Origin: Theocolax elegans
Taxonomy: Eukaryota; Arthropoda; Insecta; Hymenoptera; Cerocephalidae
Reading direction: 5' to 3'
DNA length: 64,000 nt
Assembly: GCA_026168455.1 (NCBI GenBank)
Contig: CM047428.1
Location: 18,318,759 to 18,382,758 of the forward strand
Part shown: positions 1 through 13,300 of the stretch, in pieces
Position numbering within the stretch: the stretch's first letter is position 1
Layout: every line of letters begins with the position of its first letter
Translations under genes and position numbers: made by a program
Notes under the pieces: model-generated
The model's input: the letters and a program-made list of their open reading frames with translations, nothing else
Database searches by the model: none
What the model was told of the DNA's origin: nothing

Positions 1-254
1 AAGGAACGTTGTGTTATATCGGATATATTGATGCGCAAACTATCACTATTTCAAATGTACGCGATGATTGACGAACATTGTATTGCTTCGTCAGGATAGA
101 GGATGTCCATCGCAAAACTTCCTCATAAAAAACTGGCATTTTTGTTTGTCCATCAATAGCGATATAACACTCCATTCTTAAAAGCACATAACATGGACAA
201 AGAAATATCATAGTATTAATTGCACACGCTTCTCAAAACGCAGTGTGTTTAGCA

Positions 255-652
255 TTAAGGGGGTGGCATACCTGATGAGTTACCAACCGAGCAAAAAAGA
301 TTAATTATTGCATTTTTTAAAAAAAATATATCATTTTATGCAAAACTTGAAGACAGAAGCACTAAATCATTCAATAATAAGTAATTCTACAAAGTTCCAG
401 GTCAATACAACAAAGACACCCTAAAAAATTTCTGCACCGAAATATCAGGGATAATCGTAACTTTTCAGTGCAGAAATTTTTTAGGGTACTCTTGTTGTAT
501 TAACCTGGAAATTTATAGAATGACTTATTATTTAATTATCTAGTGCAGTACTGTATTCGGGTTTTGCATAAAATTGAGTATTTTTTAAAATAAATATAAT
601 AATTATCTTTTTTTGCTCGGTCGGTAACCTACCGGTTATGCCATCTCCTTAA
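255..652. mobile_element. Fold-back (long inverted repeat) MITE-like element with TTAA ends
   Basis: The two halves are imperfect inverted copies of each other over nearly their whole length. The left end begins TTAAGGGGGTGGCAT and the right end is ATGCCATCTCCTTAA. Further in, both arms share CCGAGCAAAAAAGA, TTTTATGCAAAAC and CCCTAAAAAATTTCTGCAC, folding about position 452. There is no coding sequence. The TTAA at each end could be the target-site duplication of a piggyBac-type element, but it may also be part of the terminal repeat. Confidence 0.7.
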
Positions 653-3600
653 GGTAATTTTAATGATTCATTCGTGCAATACATTATTTTTTTTAATGCA
701 AACAAAATTAACTAATTAATTACAAGATAATACACACATCATCAAATAGACATCGTGAAAACATACATTACTTTACTTTTCAAATTTTATGCATGTTTCG
801 AATACCTAAAACATCGAATGGATTTCACTTTGAAATTCTATTTATAGCTGTATAGCTATATATATTTTTTACACCATAAATATATCTATTTCACGCGCTC
901 GTTGAATTATTCAATTGTAGGAGAAAAAAAGAAGCGAGCTATTATTTTAATAATCTTTTACAACATTTGGTAACTTATATTGAATAGCTACAAAACTATT
1001 AATTAATTAAGAAGAGTAATATGTTAGAAAAAAGTAAATAAAATGAAATGTATTTAATTTCGTTCGCCGTGTTTCTATCACAATATTTCTTTCACTCGTG
1101 CAAGTATTTCACTTACAGTACTCAACGTAATTTGATTTTTACCTTCAGAGTCGAGTTGGGGGGTGCAACGTACAAGTGTATACATGTGTAGAAACATGTG
1201 ATTTGTACACAGGGGAATTTATTGTCGCAGTAGCTGACGTTGATTAATGAGATATATTTTACTTTTTTATTCGAATTGCATTGATGTATGACCTGCTACG
1301 AGATAAGCTTTGTATGTGTGGTTTTCTTTTTTGTTTATTTATTTTGTAACTTTAACCGCGCTTTCGCCCGTATAATACCACGAATCACTGTGACGTTTCA
1401 CTTAATTAATAATTTCGTCAAATAGGTTTACAACACCAAAATTTTAAAAGGTATTATACAATTTATTCCGATGTAATTACTTCACGATGGACCGAACAAA
1501 CGAAATTGATATTCAATTATAAATGTATTTTTTTATTAGTATCGCAAACGAACGAAAGAATTACATCAGACTTTTAAAGATATTTGATTGCCAGAGAGAT
1601 GGATAAACGTGCATCAATTTTCTGTGGTCAGCGACATTAATAGACAGGGATGACCGGAGCATTTTATTTTTCGATGACCACACCGGGTACAATCGAACTT
1701 GAAAATAGCCTTTAAAAGCTTCCGAGAGAATCGCTGAATCAGCAGCAATCCCGCTAGTGAAATTGTCACGAGGATTTTTCTAGAAAAGTTCCAATTTTCG
1801 ATTTATTTAACTTTTTATCACTACGATTAAATTTACTTTTCCACAATGACTTTTCAAACACAACATTTTTTTTATTGTTGTTTTTCTATCAAGTTCAGTT
1901 ATTTAAAATAAATACAATTCGTATCGAGTTTAAACAATTTTACGCTTCTACATTTTTATTCAATTTCGCATTTAATGCGCTTTCTTTTTTTTGTGCAGTA
2001 TATTTTTTTAACAATATGATCAGAATTTAAATAATCTTGTAACAGCAAGTATGCATTATCTAGCAAGTTTGAATTATTTTTATTAATCACATTCCAGGTA
2101 AAATAATTAACATGTACATTTGCATACTTTGCATAGGTATCCTGTTTTACATAATCTTTTAAAACTAAAAATATTTTCACTTTTAGACTATGAAATCCAG
2201 TCTAATTATATTTTATTATATTGCAATTTATAGCGATTATTTTAGAGTACAGCATTATCAAATTTTGTTATAATAAAATCTTAATAACGTGTCAATCTCA
2301 TATAACCGTATAATTACGTTATCGCTATTATTAGTGAGAGTACTGAAGTTAAACAAACAAGTGAAATATCGATAAATTGTATAATCGAGTGACTAGATTA
2401 AAAAGTCTCAACAGAAATAACGCTGGTAATGATTTGTTATATACCTCTCTAGTCTTATCGCGGCGCAAATCTTTAACTTTTTATAGCGGCATATCTTTCT
2501 GTCCAAACTGAATTATTTCAAATTGAAATGAATTTTTAAATTTGAAAATATTCGCTTCGTTCAATTTGACTCCGCGTTTCAATTTAACTGATCCCTGCTT
2601 TTTCTACAGCTATCTTTTATTAACTGATCTCGAGTTCGCGACTTTTCTTAGCGCTCGAACAAAAATATAAGAACTTATCGAAGAACAATCGCTCTTCGCT
2701 CCGTGGTAACAGCATTCACTTAAAATACATAAAAAGAAAGTAAAAATTGTCACTCGAGCATACGACAAAGTATCCTTCTTAATTATCACTGATTAAAAGA
2801 GCTGGCTTTACTTCAAACGTATACTCGCTGATCTCCTGGTAAAATAACGTCAAATACGTATATATCGTACGTATATCGATCGAATGAAATAGGATTTTGA
2901 AATCATCGCTGCATGACTAACTGCCTGTTTCCAGTACATATACATACATAGACATGGACATAAAGCGAAATTTGAGATATAACTACCGATGCGTTAGTGG
3001 GTTCAATTTTTTTTTTGTACACCGCTTCCGATAAAATTTCACTGTCTTTTTGTATTGTAACTGGATTTGCTTTTTCGAACAATTCGTAGTTGACGTTCTG
3101 TGAATCACGGGTTAGACAAAGGCGAGCGTTTTTTTTTTACGAGTTATAAGATTTCTTTGTATTCTCCTGGATTTACTGTATTTTTTAAAATGATAACAAC
3201 AGTATATTATACTCTTCGAAAACAAAGGTATGACAAGATTTTCGATTACCAACGATCATGCGTACAACTAAAAATTTGATCTATTTTGAACAAAAAAAAA
3301 ATACTTGTCTGACTAAATACGCGGCATTACTACTTACGTCAGCGGCGGGACTTTTTTCTCCGCAGCCACCAAGCACAATGCGTAGCGTTCATTATTTTCC
3401 AAGGAGCCTTACCGGGCTCTTCCGGTAGGTTATCTTATTTGACGCCCACCCTTCTCCTTCTGCTCAGACGGAAAAATGCGCTCTGAATAATTGAACGTGG
3501 CAATGTCTGGCAATTTCGTTACAGCTTTGGTAAAAGCTGCCATTATTCTCAATTTTATTTTTTGTTTTTACTCCACGCGCGAATGTAAAACCTTTTGGTA

Positions 3601-3960
3601 CAATGGATTCCTTACTTATTTATGAAGAATAATGCCAAACTAAACTGCATTGCTCTTTTTAACCGAAGGTTTTTCTGATTTATATCAACCGGATGTACGA
3701 AGAATTCTTGGTCGCACATACATGTGTACAAGTTTATTGATTTCTTTGTTAATGGTGAAAAAGAGCTATCGTAACTGATTCATGTATGAAAACGAAATTT
3801 TGTTTATAGCCTTCCTATGCGGGCTTTACTGTAGGGGCATAAATTTTGTTTGTCATCGATAGATCCTTTCATCTCGAGAGGATTAATTTATTTTATTGAA
3901 AATTGATTGGTTGCATTTACTTTTTCACGTTTAAACTTATAATTTCAAAGGGAGAATTAA
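653..3960. other. AT-rich noncoding stretch
   Basis: No recognisable gene, RNA or element. A GC-richer patch at 3330-3480 has short open segments on the minus strand ending at a GTAAGT donor, but stop codons and poor acceptors argue against an exon. Confidence 0.6.
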
Positions 3961-4357
3961 GGATGCGGGTTTCGTAGTCTCGTTCTAACTTGGAATTGTT
4001 TGTAATTCAAGATAACTAAACATCTACTTCGTCGAGTTAATATTTAAATCATAATCATAACTCTTAATTAAATAATAATAATTAACAAGAATTCGAAACT
4101 TTCATATCAAAGTGAGATTAAAAATATTCTTGTTACGTATAATATTCAACTTTCAATCTTCTTTTGTTTTCATTGTTTTATTACTATGTTCATAAAGTAA
4201 TATTATATAAAATTATTCTAATGGATTATTTAATGCAATTATTAATAGATAATATTTAATCGATTGTTTGTAACAGTGGAATTTCGGCAATTCTCATAAT
4301 TCTAGTTAAAAGATATAATTCAACGAAATTTAGTATAGAAATCTAAAACCCGCATCC
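3961..4357. mobile_element. Short-TIR MITE-like element
   Basis: The 12-base sequence GGATGCGGGTTT at 3961-3972 is matched by its exact reverse complement at 4346-4357, enclosing about 397 bases of very AT-rich noncoding DNA. GC-rich ends around an AT-rich interior are typical of MITEs. No clear target-site duplication was found, and the inverted match does not extend far inward. Confidence 0.4.
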
Positions 4358-4876
4358 CGTGACTCTTTGTAAGCTCTCGCATAGTTTGCATTTTATAAAT
4401 CTCGATAATTCTACATGGTTTGAACGGCGCTTCATAACATCAATTTAACAATGCTATTAAAAATATGTTAATTCATTAATCAATTAGAAAAAAAAAGTAT
4501 TTAACGATTACAAGACGTATTATTTTGACAATGACACAATAATTAAATCTGATAATTAAGCTTAATTAAAATGATTCAATAAAACAATTGCTATTCGCCC
4601 AACGAACTTTAACAATCTGCACAAAGACCTCTATAAAAATCAATTAAGCTGTACGTGCACGTTATCTCGACAAAATAATATAATACATATATAATTAAAT
4701 ATAATCCTTATTACATACATGTATATATATACATGTGGGATCGATTAGTAAAAAATTTGTTTATCAATAAACCTTAATAGGGCTCTGTGCCGGAGCATTC
4801 GGCAATAAACGAATTTAATTAGCGCATTTAATGCGCGAGGTGCGGTCTTGTCGTATGCACACACATACACATACAT

Positions 4877-4934
4877 GTGTGTGTGTGTGTGTTTACATAT
4901 ATATATAGAGTGAGAGAGAGAGAGAGAGAGAGAG
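4877..4934. repeat. GT and GA microsatellites
   Basis: A (GT)8 run at 4877-4892 is followed by a TA stretch and a (GA)n run at 4911-4934. The open frame across it is an artefact. Confidence 0.9.
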
Positions 4935-6754
4935 GAAGGAATAGCACATCATTTAATTACCGAATCGCGCATTCAAAGGCCGCACTCGGCCTTATCGGTG
5001 CCCGCGTCCCACTTTATAGATTTATCGGGTCAATTTCGGTTGACGCGTTTGTATGCGAACGACAAGCTTCCCTTCCTCCTACCTGTCTCTCTCTCTCTCT
5101 CTCCCCCTCTTCTCTCTTGCGTATTATATCCCCAGAAGCTCGATGTAATTAACTTGGATGCGCGCGAATAGTTGCGGTTTGTTTCGAAACACATTCGCAC
5201 AGACATATATAGAAAACGTGTAGTATTGTCAAGAGGATTGTTAAAAGTCTCCGTGTGTATGTGTGAGCTTTAGAAAAGAATTACTCGGTTTTACAGAGCT
5301 GATCAGGAGAATAAAGCAAGAGTAAATATGGTCTAGTGGTTATCGATCGATTTGGATTATATCATTCGAGATTTCTGTTGGTTAAGCTCTTCAGATACAT
5401 TCTTATAGGTGTATGTACACCCACCCACACATCTACACACACATACTCACACATGAAATATGGGCAATAGTTGTTCTGTCTTATTAAATACATGTAAGGT
5501 AAAAAGTGTTTTAGGGTTAAAATAAATGTTTTTGTTATACCTATACACATGATGTATATATCAATATTGTTTACTGTATTCGTGTATTAGGTACCGTCGT
5601 TTCGCTAATGGATTAATCCAGACATTTAATATATTGTTGACACGAGTAATATTTGCATTTAAAATGTTACATGCACATCGTGGATTGTTCAGGTTCCTTG
5701 TTCCAAATGTACTTTTCAGTGCGTTTACAGAAAATATAGTGTTATTATGTATAACAATATCGTGATTTAATTAACCGAAATTACTCTTTTCGAGGTATGT
5801 AAAATAAATATTGTAATAACCAATAGCCGGGTGATTCCATCGACGTTTGAAAACGCATATACCGGAACCGGCGTGTGAGCTTGAACCTTAATGAAAACGT
5901 AACATTCATATTTGAGCGCGTCTTAGGTATACAGAGGGATAGATAGGCGCATCCGTGCTGCCCCTCGGCTACGTAAACAGACCGCTGATTGCATATTCCC
6001 GCGGCTGGGAGGCTCTGCACCTCGAATATGTATGTGTGCGAGCATGGACCGCGGTTTAGCGACTTACATACCTGTGTATATATATATACAATACCTACAT
6101 ATCTGTATAAACTGTACGTTCGTTTGCGCCTGTTTGTTTGACGCGCCCCTTATTTTTCCAGGTATATTCGATCGTTGAGAAAATAAATCTGAGGACGTTG
6201 TAATTCTAGGTTGTATATGTGTCTCGAGATTGAAAATTTAATTGACGCTCGGAGTATGAAACTTTGTCAGCTGACTGTTTTAACTTTACCTATCTTTACA
6301 CGGTGTTGTAATCTAAAATTCATTTTTATAAATGATTATTAATTCTATTTTTTTTTCTTTCTCGGGATATATCTTTTATTACACGATCGTGAATCGTGAG
6401 ACTGAAAATTGAAGGTTGTAACTCGGTGATGCGCTAAGGATTTTAATGGGTTTATGCCTACACGCGTATATGTAATTGAATATATTAACTCTTTTATTTT
6501 GTATCCGTACACGAAATTTATAATATTGTTAAAAATAATATCAATACTTGGAATGCTTCAATTTTTCATATTGTACTTATAAAAAATTTTGATGCCGTGA
6601 GTTCGAGTTATTGATTATTGCAATAATGGTAGATTCTTAATTTATTATAGACTAGACGTATACATTTTAATTGAATCAATGTGTCGGAAATTAAAATTGA
6701 TGTGAGATTTTTTTTAAATAACTTATATTAAATCAACTTCTTTTTCTGTTACAG

Positions 6755-6820
6755 GTGAGGATCATGAATCAATTAATCATCAACCAATTGAAAAATTTTA
6801 CTCGATCATTCACATTAAAC
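6755..6820 (+). other. Candidate short exon, noncoding or N-terminal
   Basis: A textbook acceptor (CTTTTTCTGTTACAG ending at 6754) and a GTAAGT donor at 6821 enclose 66 bases, open in two plus frames. One frame has an ATG at 6764 and reads MNQLIINQLKNFTRSFTLN, basic and acid-free. I found no downstream coding exon to connect it to. It could be a 5' UTR exon of a long noncoding RNA, or chance. Confidence 0.25.
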
Positions 6821-9800
6821 GTAAGTTCATCTAGAAATACATTTTAAAATTTTCGAACATAAGGAATATTCGTAATTAAGGTATATACCTATATATAGAA
6901 TAAGAATTAGTTTAATTGATTATCTTTCCTATTACTTTTTGGTCCTTTGAAAACTGTTCCTCTATATCATAAACACATTCGCATGATAATTTTAAAACCA
7001 TTCCATAAACAACAAGAAGACAATTAAAACTAAATAAACTATAAAATAAATATTTTCTAATTTTTGTAAGATACTATAATTAATATAAGAGCCATTATTC
7101 CCGGTCGGGTAAAAATTTCAATTTCCCGTGGGCTCTTCGCAACCCAATTTCCTCCACGTTTCCTTCGCGAGATCTCGAGAAAAACGAGTTTTACCAAAAA
7201 TTGATCCCATAGTATTTACTGGTCTCCCTTATATTCGTTCCGCGTCGCAACGGTGTGCAGCCCATTAATCAAGCCCTTGCACGATTCGCCTTTTGTAACC
7301 CACTGTGGCTACATACCCGAGTTCGCGCGTGTGTCAACATTGGTTGTATGAAACGGCTGAATGTGTGTGTGTGTATACCTGATACCTTTGCTCGCCGTAA
7401 TACGCGTATGTTTGCCAGTTCTCGTAATGCTGCATAATTTGTGCCACTTCTTTAAATTTTAGAACCGTTTTTAACGTACATTATTTAATTTTCCGAGTTT
7501 AATTCAAGTCGGATAATTTATTATAATTGATTAACATATATATAGTATTAATACTATATATATAATACATTATGGTTTAATGTTTTTGGTTTCGCAAGAT
7601 AAATGTAATCTCTAGCTTTTTTATTATTATTTAACGTCACCCATTTCATGCTTTCATTTCGAATCTAATCAAAGGCAGCATGCGACAGTAGACTCAAGCT
7701 CTTATTTAAATTTGAAAAATATGTAGATATAATTGAACTAGTATTTTATGCTGATTTATTGAAAGCTTGTATAATCAATAGTTAAATATTGTATATTTCA
7801 ATATTCAAAGTAAAATTAATGAAAACAAAATAAACTTAATATCCCATTATATATATAATTTCTTATATTGAAATTTCATTATACGTTCGATGGTTCATAT
7901 ATATTATTATAAAATTTTAATAATTATAATTTAATTTTATCAATTTCATACAGTTGTTTTTCTCGACATTGATATAGTACTTGAATTACCTATTTTTTCC
8001 ATCCACCATAAGATAAGATTTTTTTAATTTTCGGTATTTGACGTATAAAAAATTAATATAGGTACATATATATTATCATTTAAAAATGACATTTTCGGTG
8101 AGAATTATCGACAGTTTAAGATATTAGACGAGTAAACATGTTATTGTACGAACATCCTGAGAATATATCTCTAAAGCTATAGCCTATTAATACGAAGATA
8201 AGTATCTCAATCGAAAAAGCTCGGTCGTATAACACAATATTAATAATCCACGATAATCAAATGGATCGAAAAGCAATAAAGAAATGCGACGAAACGTTAT
8301 AAGCCGGGGAGGGACGGGCGCGCGTATCTGAAATAACGAAAAGCCAAACGGAAAATCGAAGGATAATCGAGGAGGGCATACACGAAGCTTCGTAGAAAGT
8401 AGGATAACCGAAGAGAATATCACGATCTCGCGCGAAGTTATACGGCACGCGCGTGGAATATAGAACTCGTCGTCCAATCGCGCAGGCGGGCGACCGAATA
8501 AAAAAACTTTTTTAAGGCCGCATACGTGTTTCTGCGTGTATATGTAACATACACATACACACACCCACATGTATTATCCTTATATATATAAAGTAGAGGC
8601 GCCAAATATAAGCTCCCAAGCGAAACTTCCGCACTCGTGGAAAAGTCCGAGTGCATTTACGATGCGATCGTAAAGTCATTTTTTGTTATGACTGACCCGA
8701 TGACTTTTTTTTTCTTTATTTTTTTCCTTTTTCTTCTTCGAAGACTCGTGGATCTTTATGGCTCGTGTTTTATCTCGAATGATACAAATGGCCGTGTAAA
8801 TAATATTAAAAGCTAGACGATCAATTGAATGCACGCTAAAATCGGTTTGCAATTCACTTTCTGATGATAAGACGCTTGATGGATTGTCAGTTATTATGGG
8901 TGTATCTTGATATTTGTTTAGATCTGGTTAATCGAATCCGTTGATGTGGGTGAAAAGGTTTTTCAATTAACTATAGAATTATTTAATTTAGCTTTTCATT
9001 TATATTTTTTTCTCCGGAGAAGTAACATTTGATACAACGTCAACAGCATTGGTTAAACGCACTTTTTTATCAGCAGTCGTTATACATAGACGTATCATTT
9101 GTTTGACGAAAATTCATTCGAGTGTATTTTCCGTTTTACTTGAACCGTATGTCATATAGTCTTCGACATTTTCATTCCACATGCAATACGTATATCGTGA
9201 GATCAAGTGCTTCAAATGCTTTTTACATATTTTCCTGGTAAATATTTGTTATGTACATTATCTCTAAGAAGTGTCATTTATTTCAAGTAATGTAAATGTA
9301 CGCGCGAAGCAAAAAAATTACATGTAATAGTAAAGAAATATAACTTTTATTATAAATAATAAATTGTATTAAAAAAATGTATATTTTGTATGTAATGTTA
9401 AAAGAAATTATACAAATTTATGAAACTGCAGTCGGTATAATACCTAATTTCACGTATTATACACGAAGCGGCTGATGTACGTCAGATATGCGCATCAAAA
9501 TGCGAAAGAGTGAGAGAAAGAGAAAGAGAGAGAGAGAGATGGATATAATCTTCGTTAGGTTCATTTGGATAGAGAACAGTGTCCCCAAGGGAACTATATA
9601 CCAAACGAATATATATTCGTAGTATTTAGCTCGTTCTAGTAAATTAATCATTTTCCAACATTTTCGGACCTGCCAGCCAGCATCATCTCCATGGTCTCGG
9701 TTTATTTACTTGCCCATGTATGCTCTATTTCGACTAGTTTCGTAGTGATAATCTTTCGAGCCTAGGGGGATTTTGAGGAATGAGGCCAGCTGCTTGCGTT

Positions 9801-11285
9801 GTTCACTATTTACGTGTGTGCCTTGTCTCTGAACTTGATGTTCTGTATTAAGTATATAACCTATATACGAATTATTGGGTTGGAAATTCCGAAATTGTAA
9901 ATGTGGATTGTCAAAAATGTTGTATTTTATATGTTAATACGGAGGATTACTATTGTCATGTCGCTGATATTTCCAATTTAGATACGTGCATTTGACGTTA
10001 TGCTCAAAATGTCGCTACACAGACAAGATTTATTCTTACGTTTCCTGAATTTGCTATTTGGAAAAGTATATTTGTTTGTACAATAAAAAAACTAATAATG
10101 TATTAATAACTTATACAGTTGCACTGACTGCAATTATCGTAATATTATGAAATTTCGATTAATTACAATTTCAATTCCAGCTGTTTCGTTCGACATTTTT
10201 CCAGTAAATTAGCGTGTCTAGACATTGCCATCGACACCGTCGATTTCTTCCACGCTTCCTCGAATTGACTCGTTCGAACAACGTGCAATTTCCACTCGCG
10301 TGCCGATTGTTTATTTCCCTTTTTCTCTCTTGATTCTTTCCTGTACGCGCGCGTCAAATTTTTTCCTCGCGAATGGGTGTATCGAAGAGGAAAAATGACA
10401 TCGAATCGATGTGCCATGGAGTTTGATTTAGCGGGGATTCCTACGATTTATATACCCAGTTTTTCAGGTATGTGCTACTGCTGTACGGTAGCGTTCTCAA
10501 CAATTATTCCTTCTGTATTTTGTAGACCTTGGCCTCGTTGTTGTAAATCTTGAATTTCCTATACCAATTTTACTTTTTTATAGAAATATTTCTAAAATGT
10601 ACAATATAATATGTATTATATATTTTTTTAATGTAATAAATGATTATTTTTATTTTATCACTGATTTAAAACGAACGAATGTACCAATATGTATAATAAT
10701 GATAATTGCAATTAAATTCAAATTTAATTTGTATGAATTTTATTGATTATACGAGCAATAATGTTATTAATACATATAATTTTCAGCAGATTATGTTATA
10801 ATTTTACGTCCCTCTTGTGAAATGGAAATTCATGTAATTATGCAACAAAATGATCATGTAAAGGTAAAACATCTTATTAAATGATATAAACCTTCAGCTT
10901 TAAAATATTGAAAAAAATTAAGTTGATACAGTATATTATGATTATTTAAAATTAATAAACATATTTATATATAACATAAATAATAGTTAGTTGGCACTTA
11001 TTTGCGTTCATTGCCAAAATAATTAAAAAATAATTGTTTTACATATAATGAAAAATAAGCTACAATTTAATAAGTAATTGAAATCATTGAATTGTTTTTT
11101 AATTTTTCATACAAATTTTTCAAAGATACTTTTTGGGTGATATTATTTAAGAACACATGTTTTGAATCGCCGTCTTAACCAAAAGTAAAAAAAAAATCGT
11201 GCGAAAGGTACAAAAGCCGAAGGAAAAGAAAACATTGCAATGAAAACGGAACTCAATACCGCGAAGTTAAATTCTTCAGTAGTCA

Positions 11286-12063
11286 TTATTTCCTCTTTCG
11301 ATGTAATAAAAAGAAGGTCGAACCAAATTTAGATTCGAGCTTTTTTCTCTCATCTCCCATATATACTGTAGGAAAATAGCGGGCCACCCCCTTCCCTCTT
11401 GCCGCGTTTAACAGGGGCCAGAGCCGAGCAGCGAGGGCACATAAAAGCTCGCGCAATAACGAGCCCGATCGAGGCAGCCGATGGGCTTTAATTTCGCGAA
11501 GCGGCGAAAGCTCGCGCATGCGCTCGAAAGCTCAGGGACGCGGAAGGACAGAGAGAGTAGCTACGAGGAAGAGGGACGACGAGAACACATTCCCGAACGC
11601 GCCTCCTACCATTATGACCTAGTTTGTGCTTGCAAACTCAGCACGAGCAAGAGAGAGAAAGAGAGAGAGAGAGAGAAAGCACGAGGGAGAAAGAGCGAGA
11701 GAGGGAGGTGAGGACGCTTATATAGAGAAGTAGGAGGAAGAGGAGGAGGAGGAGGAGGAGAAGGAGGAGGAGGCGAGGACATTACTTTACGAGCCTCCAG
11801 CCGAGACTATAAACTCCCACTTGGCCGAGCCCGCGAGAGCTTTTCTCATCGCAGGAGCTTGCAAGCGGGACCTCGTACGCTCTTTGTTCCTACTTTCTTT
11901 CTCGCAGATGCACCGCGACGCCTCGGATGTCGGGCGAGGAATTTTAACGAAGGGGATGCGCGCGCGCGCTCTCTCCAGCCAGGATAACCACCTCCGGAAG
12001 TGGGTCGCAAGGAAAATGGCGTTTGATGCATCACAATGTGTTCCGGGGTGGAAAAACGTCTGA
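11286..12063. promoter_or_regulatory. GC-rich, GAGA-rich patch; possible promoter or regulatory region
   Basis: About 780 bases are clearly GC-richer than the flanks. They hold long AG runs (11653-11703) and an AGG/GGA-rich run (about 11731-11774). There is a TTATATAG at about 11719 with GAGA motifs on both sides. GAGAG is the binding motif of GAGA factor (Trl), and such patches often mark insect promoters. Open frames on both strands here show no known domain. The regulatory role is an inference from composition only. Confidence 0.3.
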
Positions 12064-13150
12064 TCCCTGATATGGATTTATTTGTTAGACACCAATGGGA
12101 AAAAGAATCAAAAGGATTGCCGGGAAATTTATGACTGCTCCTGTACTTTAAGATAACTAAATTATTATTTTGTATTTTCATTTACAAACTACAATAATCT
12201 CATTCTTTTAATATATTTTTAATTTAACTTTTTGAACAATATTTTGTTTCGTAAAATATGTTACAATTTTTGCATGGATAATACTTGCCTCTCGGTGGAC
12301 CAACTAAATCCCTTTGGGAGCCTCACTAAAAATTCTTATAAATTTATATCTGATCTCGTTATTTATATGAAAATTGGAACTTTTTGAGGTTGATAAATTC
12401 AAAATTCTTCCCAAAATTACAAAATTTCGAGATAGCAGCTTTAAAATTAATACGATTTAAACCGTTAATAGAATTGTACAAGTTAAATAACCGTTGTGAT
12501 AAATAATTTTTCTGTGATTACATCTGTTAATTCATTCGGAAAGTAGTACACGCAGTAAATTAATTTACCCCATACTCCAGGTCAAACTTTGTTAAAGAAA
12601 ATCTAATTACGTTTGATGAAACCAAAGCACTTAAACAATGTAAGGATCACTTACTATTTTTGAGACTGTGAATTTTCAGAAATTCTAATTACAATAGTCT
12701 ATTTATAAGAGACGATAATCCAAATAATGGATTATACAACTTAAAAATATGACGTAGCTCAATAAATCCAAAAATCTAGAGGAACAATAACTTAAAGAAA
12801 AGTTCTTTTTTTTTTAGTTCAGCAACAGATGTACTAAATTTCCACATGTATCTCTCGTTCTTCGAGTCCATTATTATGCAGGGCAAAGGGACTCTTTTGT
12901 TAACGAACATATCATTATTTACGACGACAAACGAGCTGAAAAATACGTAAGAAACTTGAAAAGCACAAACCTTAGGAGGTCACGAGTCCGCGACATAAAA
13001 GACAGACGCGCAGAAAAATAAAAGAAAAAAAATAATACGCGGAGGAATCTATCATAACATAGAGTTTGATCATTAACGAGGAGAGTCAAAGACAGAAGTA
13101 GAAGTACATTTTCAACGTTAAAAATAAATAAAAAATACAGTACACAAGCC

Positions 13151-13300
13151 ATGGAAGGAGCTTCGACTTTGCGCGTCGAGGCGAAAAAGGAAAAGGAAAA
13201 GGAAGAGAGAAAATCGAGGTCGAGGATTCCAAGTCCCGATGCTCGTTGTGGCGTCCACATCGAGAACGAGCACAACGGTAATACGTGCGTTGAGTTATGA
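13151..13300 (+). other. Small open frame in a GC-richer patch
   Basis: An ATG in a good context (GCCATGG) opens a 49-codon frame, MEGASTLRVEAKKEKEKEER then KSRSRIPSPDARC. It is rich in Lys, Glu and Arg and has balanced codon composition, in contrast to its AT-rich flanks. A weak GTAATA donor near the end could make it a first coding exon. There is no recognised domain and nothing supports expression. Confidence 0.2.

Larger units (their letters stand above)
4358..11285. other. Noncoding stretch with scattered microsatellites
   Basis: AT-rich sequence with TA, GT and GA runs and GC-richer patches at 5800-6060, 7080-7440 and 8280-8660. Apart from the candidate exon at 6755-6820 and a 28-bp palindrome at 7536-7563, I see nothing gene-like. 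The 127-aa minus frame at 8187-8570 has no domain and is probably chance in a GC-richer patch. Confidence 0.6.

Noticed and set aside
14..211. 65-aa minus-strand frame
   Set aside because: No recognisable domain and no clear splice sites; too short to support alone.
3342..3480. Minus-strand segment LPEEPGKAPWKIMNATHC ending near a GTAAGT donor
   Set aside because: The open frame meets a stop before the donor and there is no convincing acceptor upstream.
8187..8570. 127-aa minus-strand frame
   Set aside because: No domain, overlaps other frames in the same GC-richer patch, and begins inside a GT/CA repeat.
10163..10417. 84-aa minus-strand frame with charged residues
   Set aside because: The composition is mildly protein-like, but there is no recognised motif, no supporting splice sites and no neighbouring exons.
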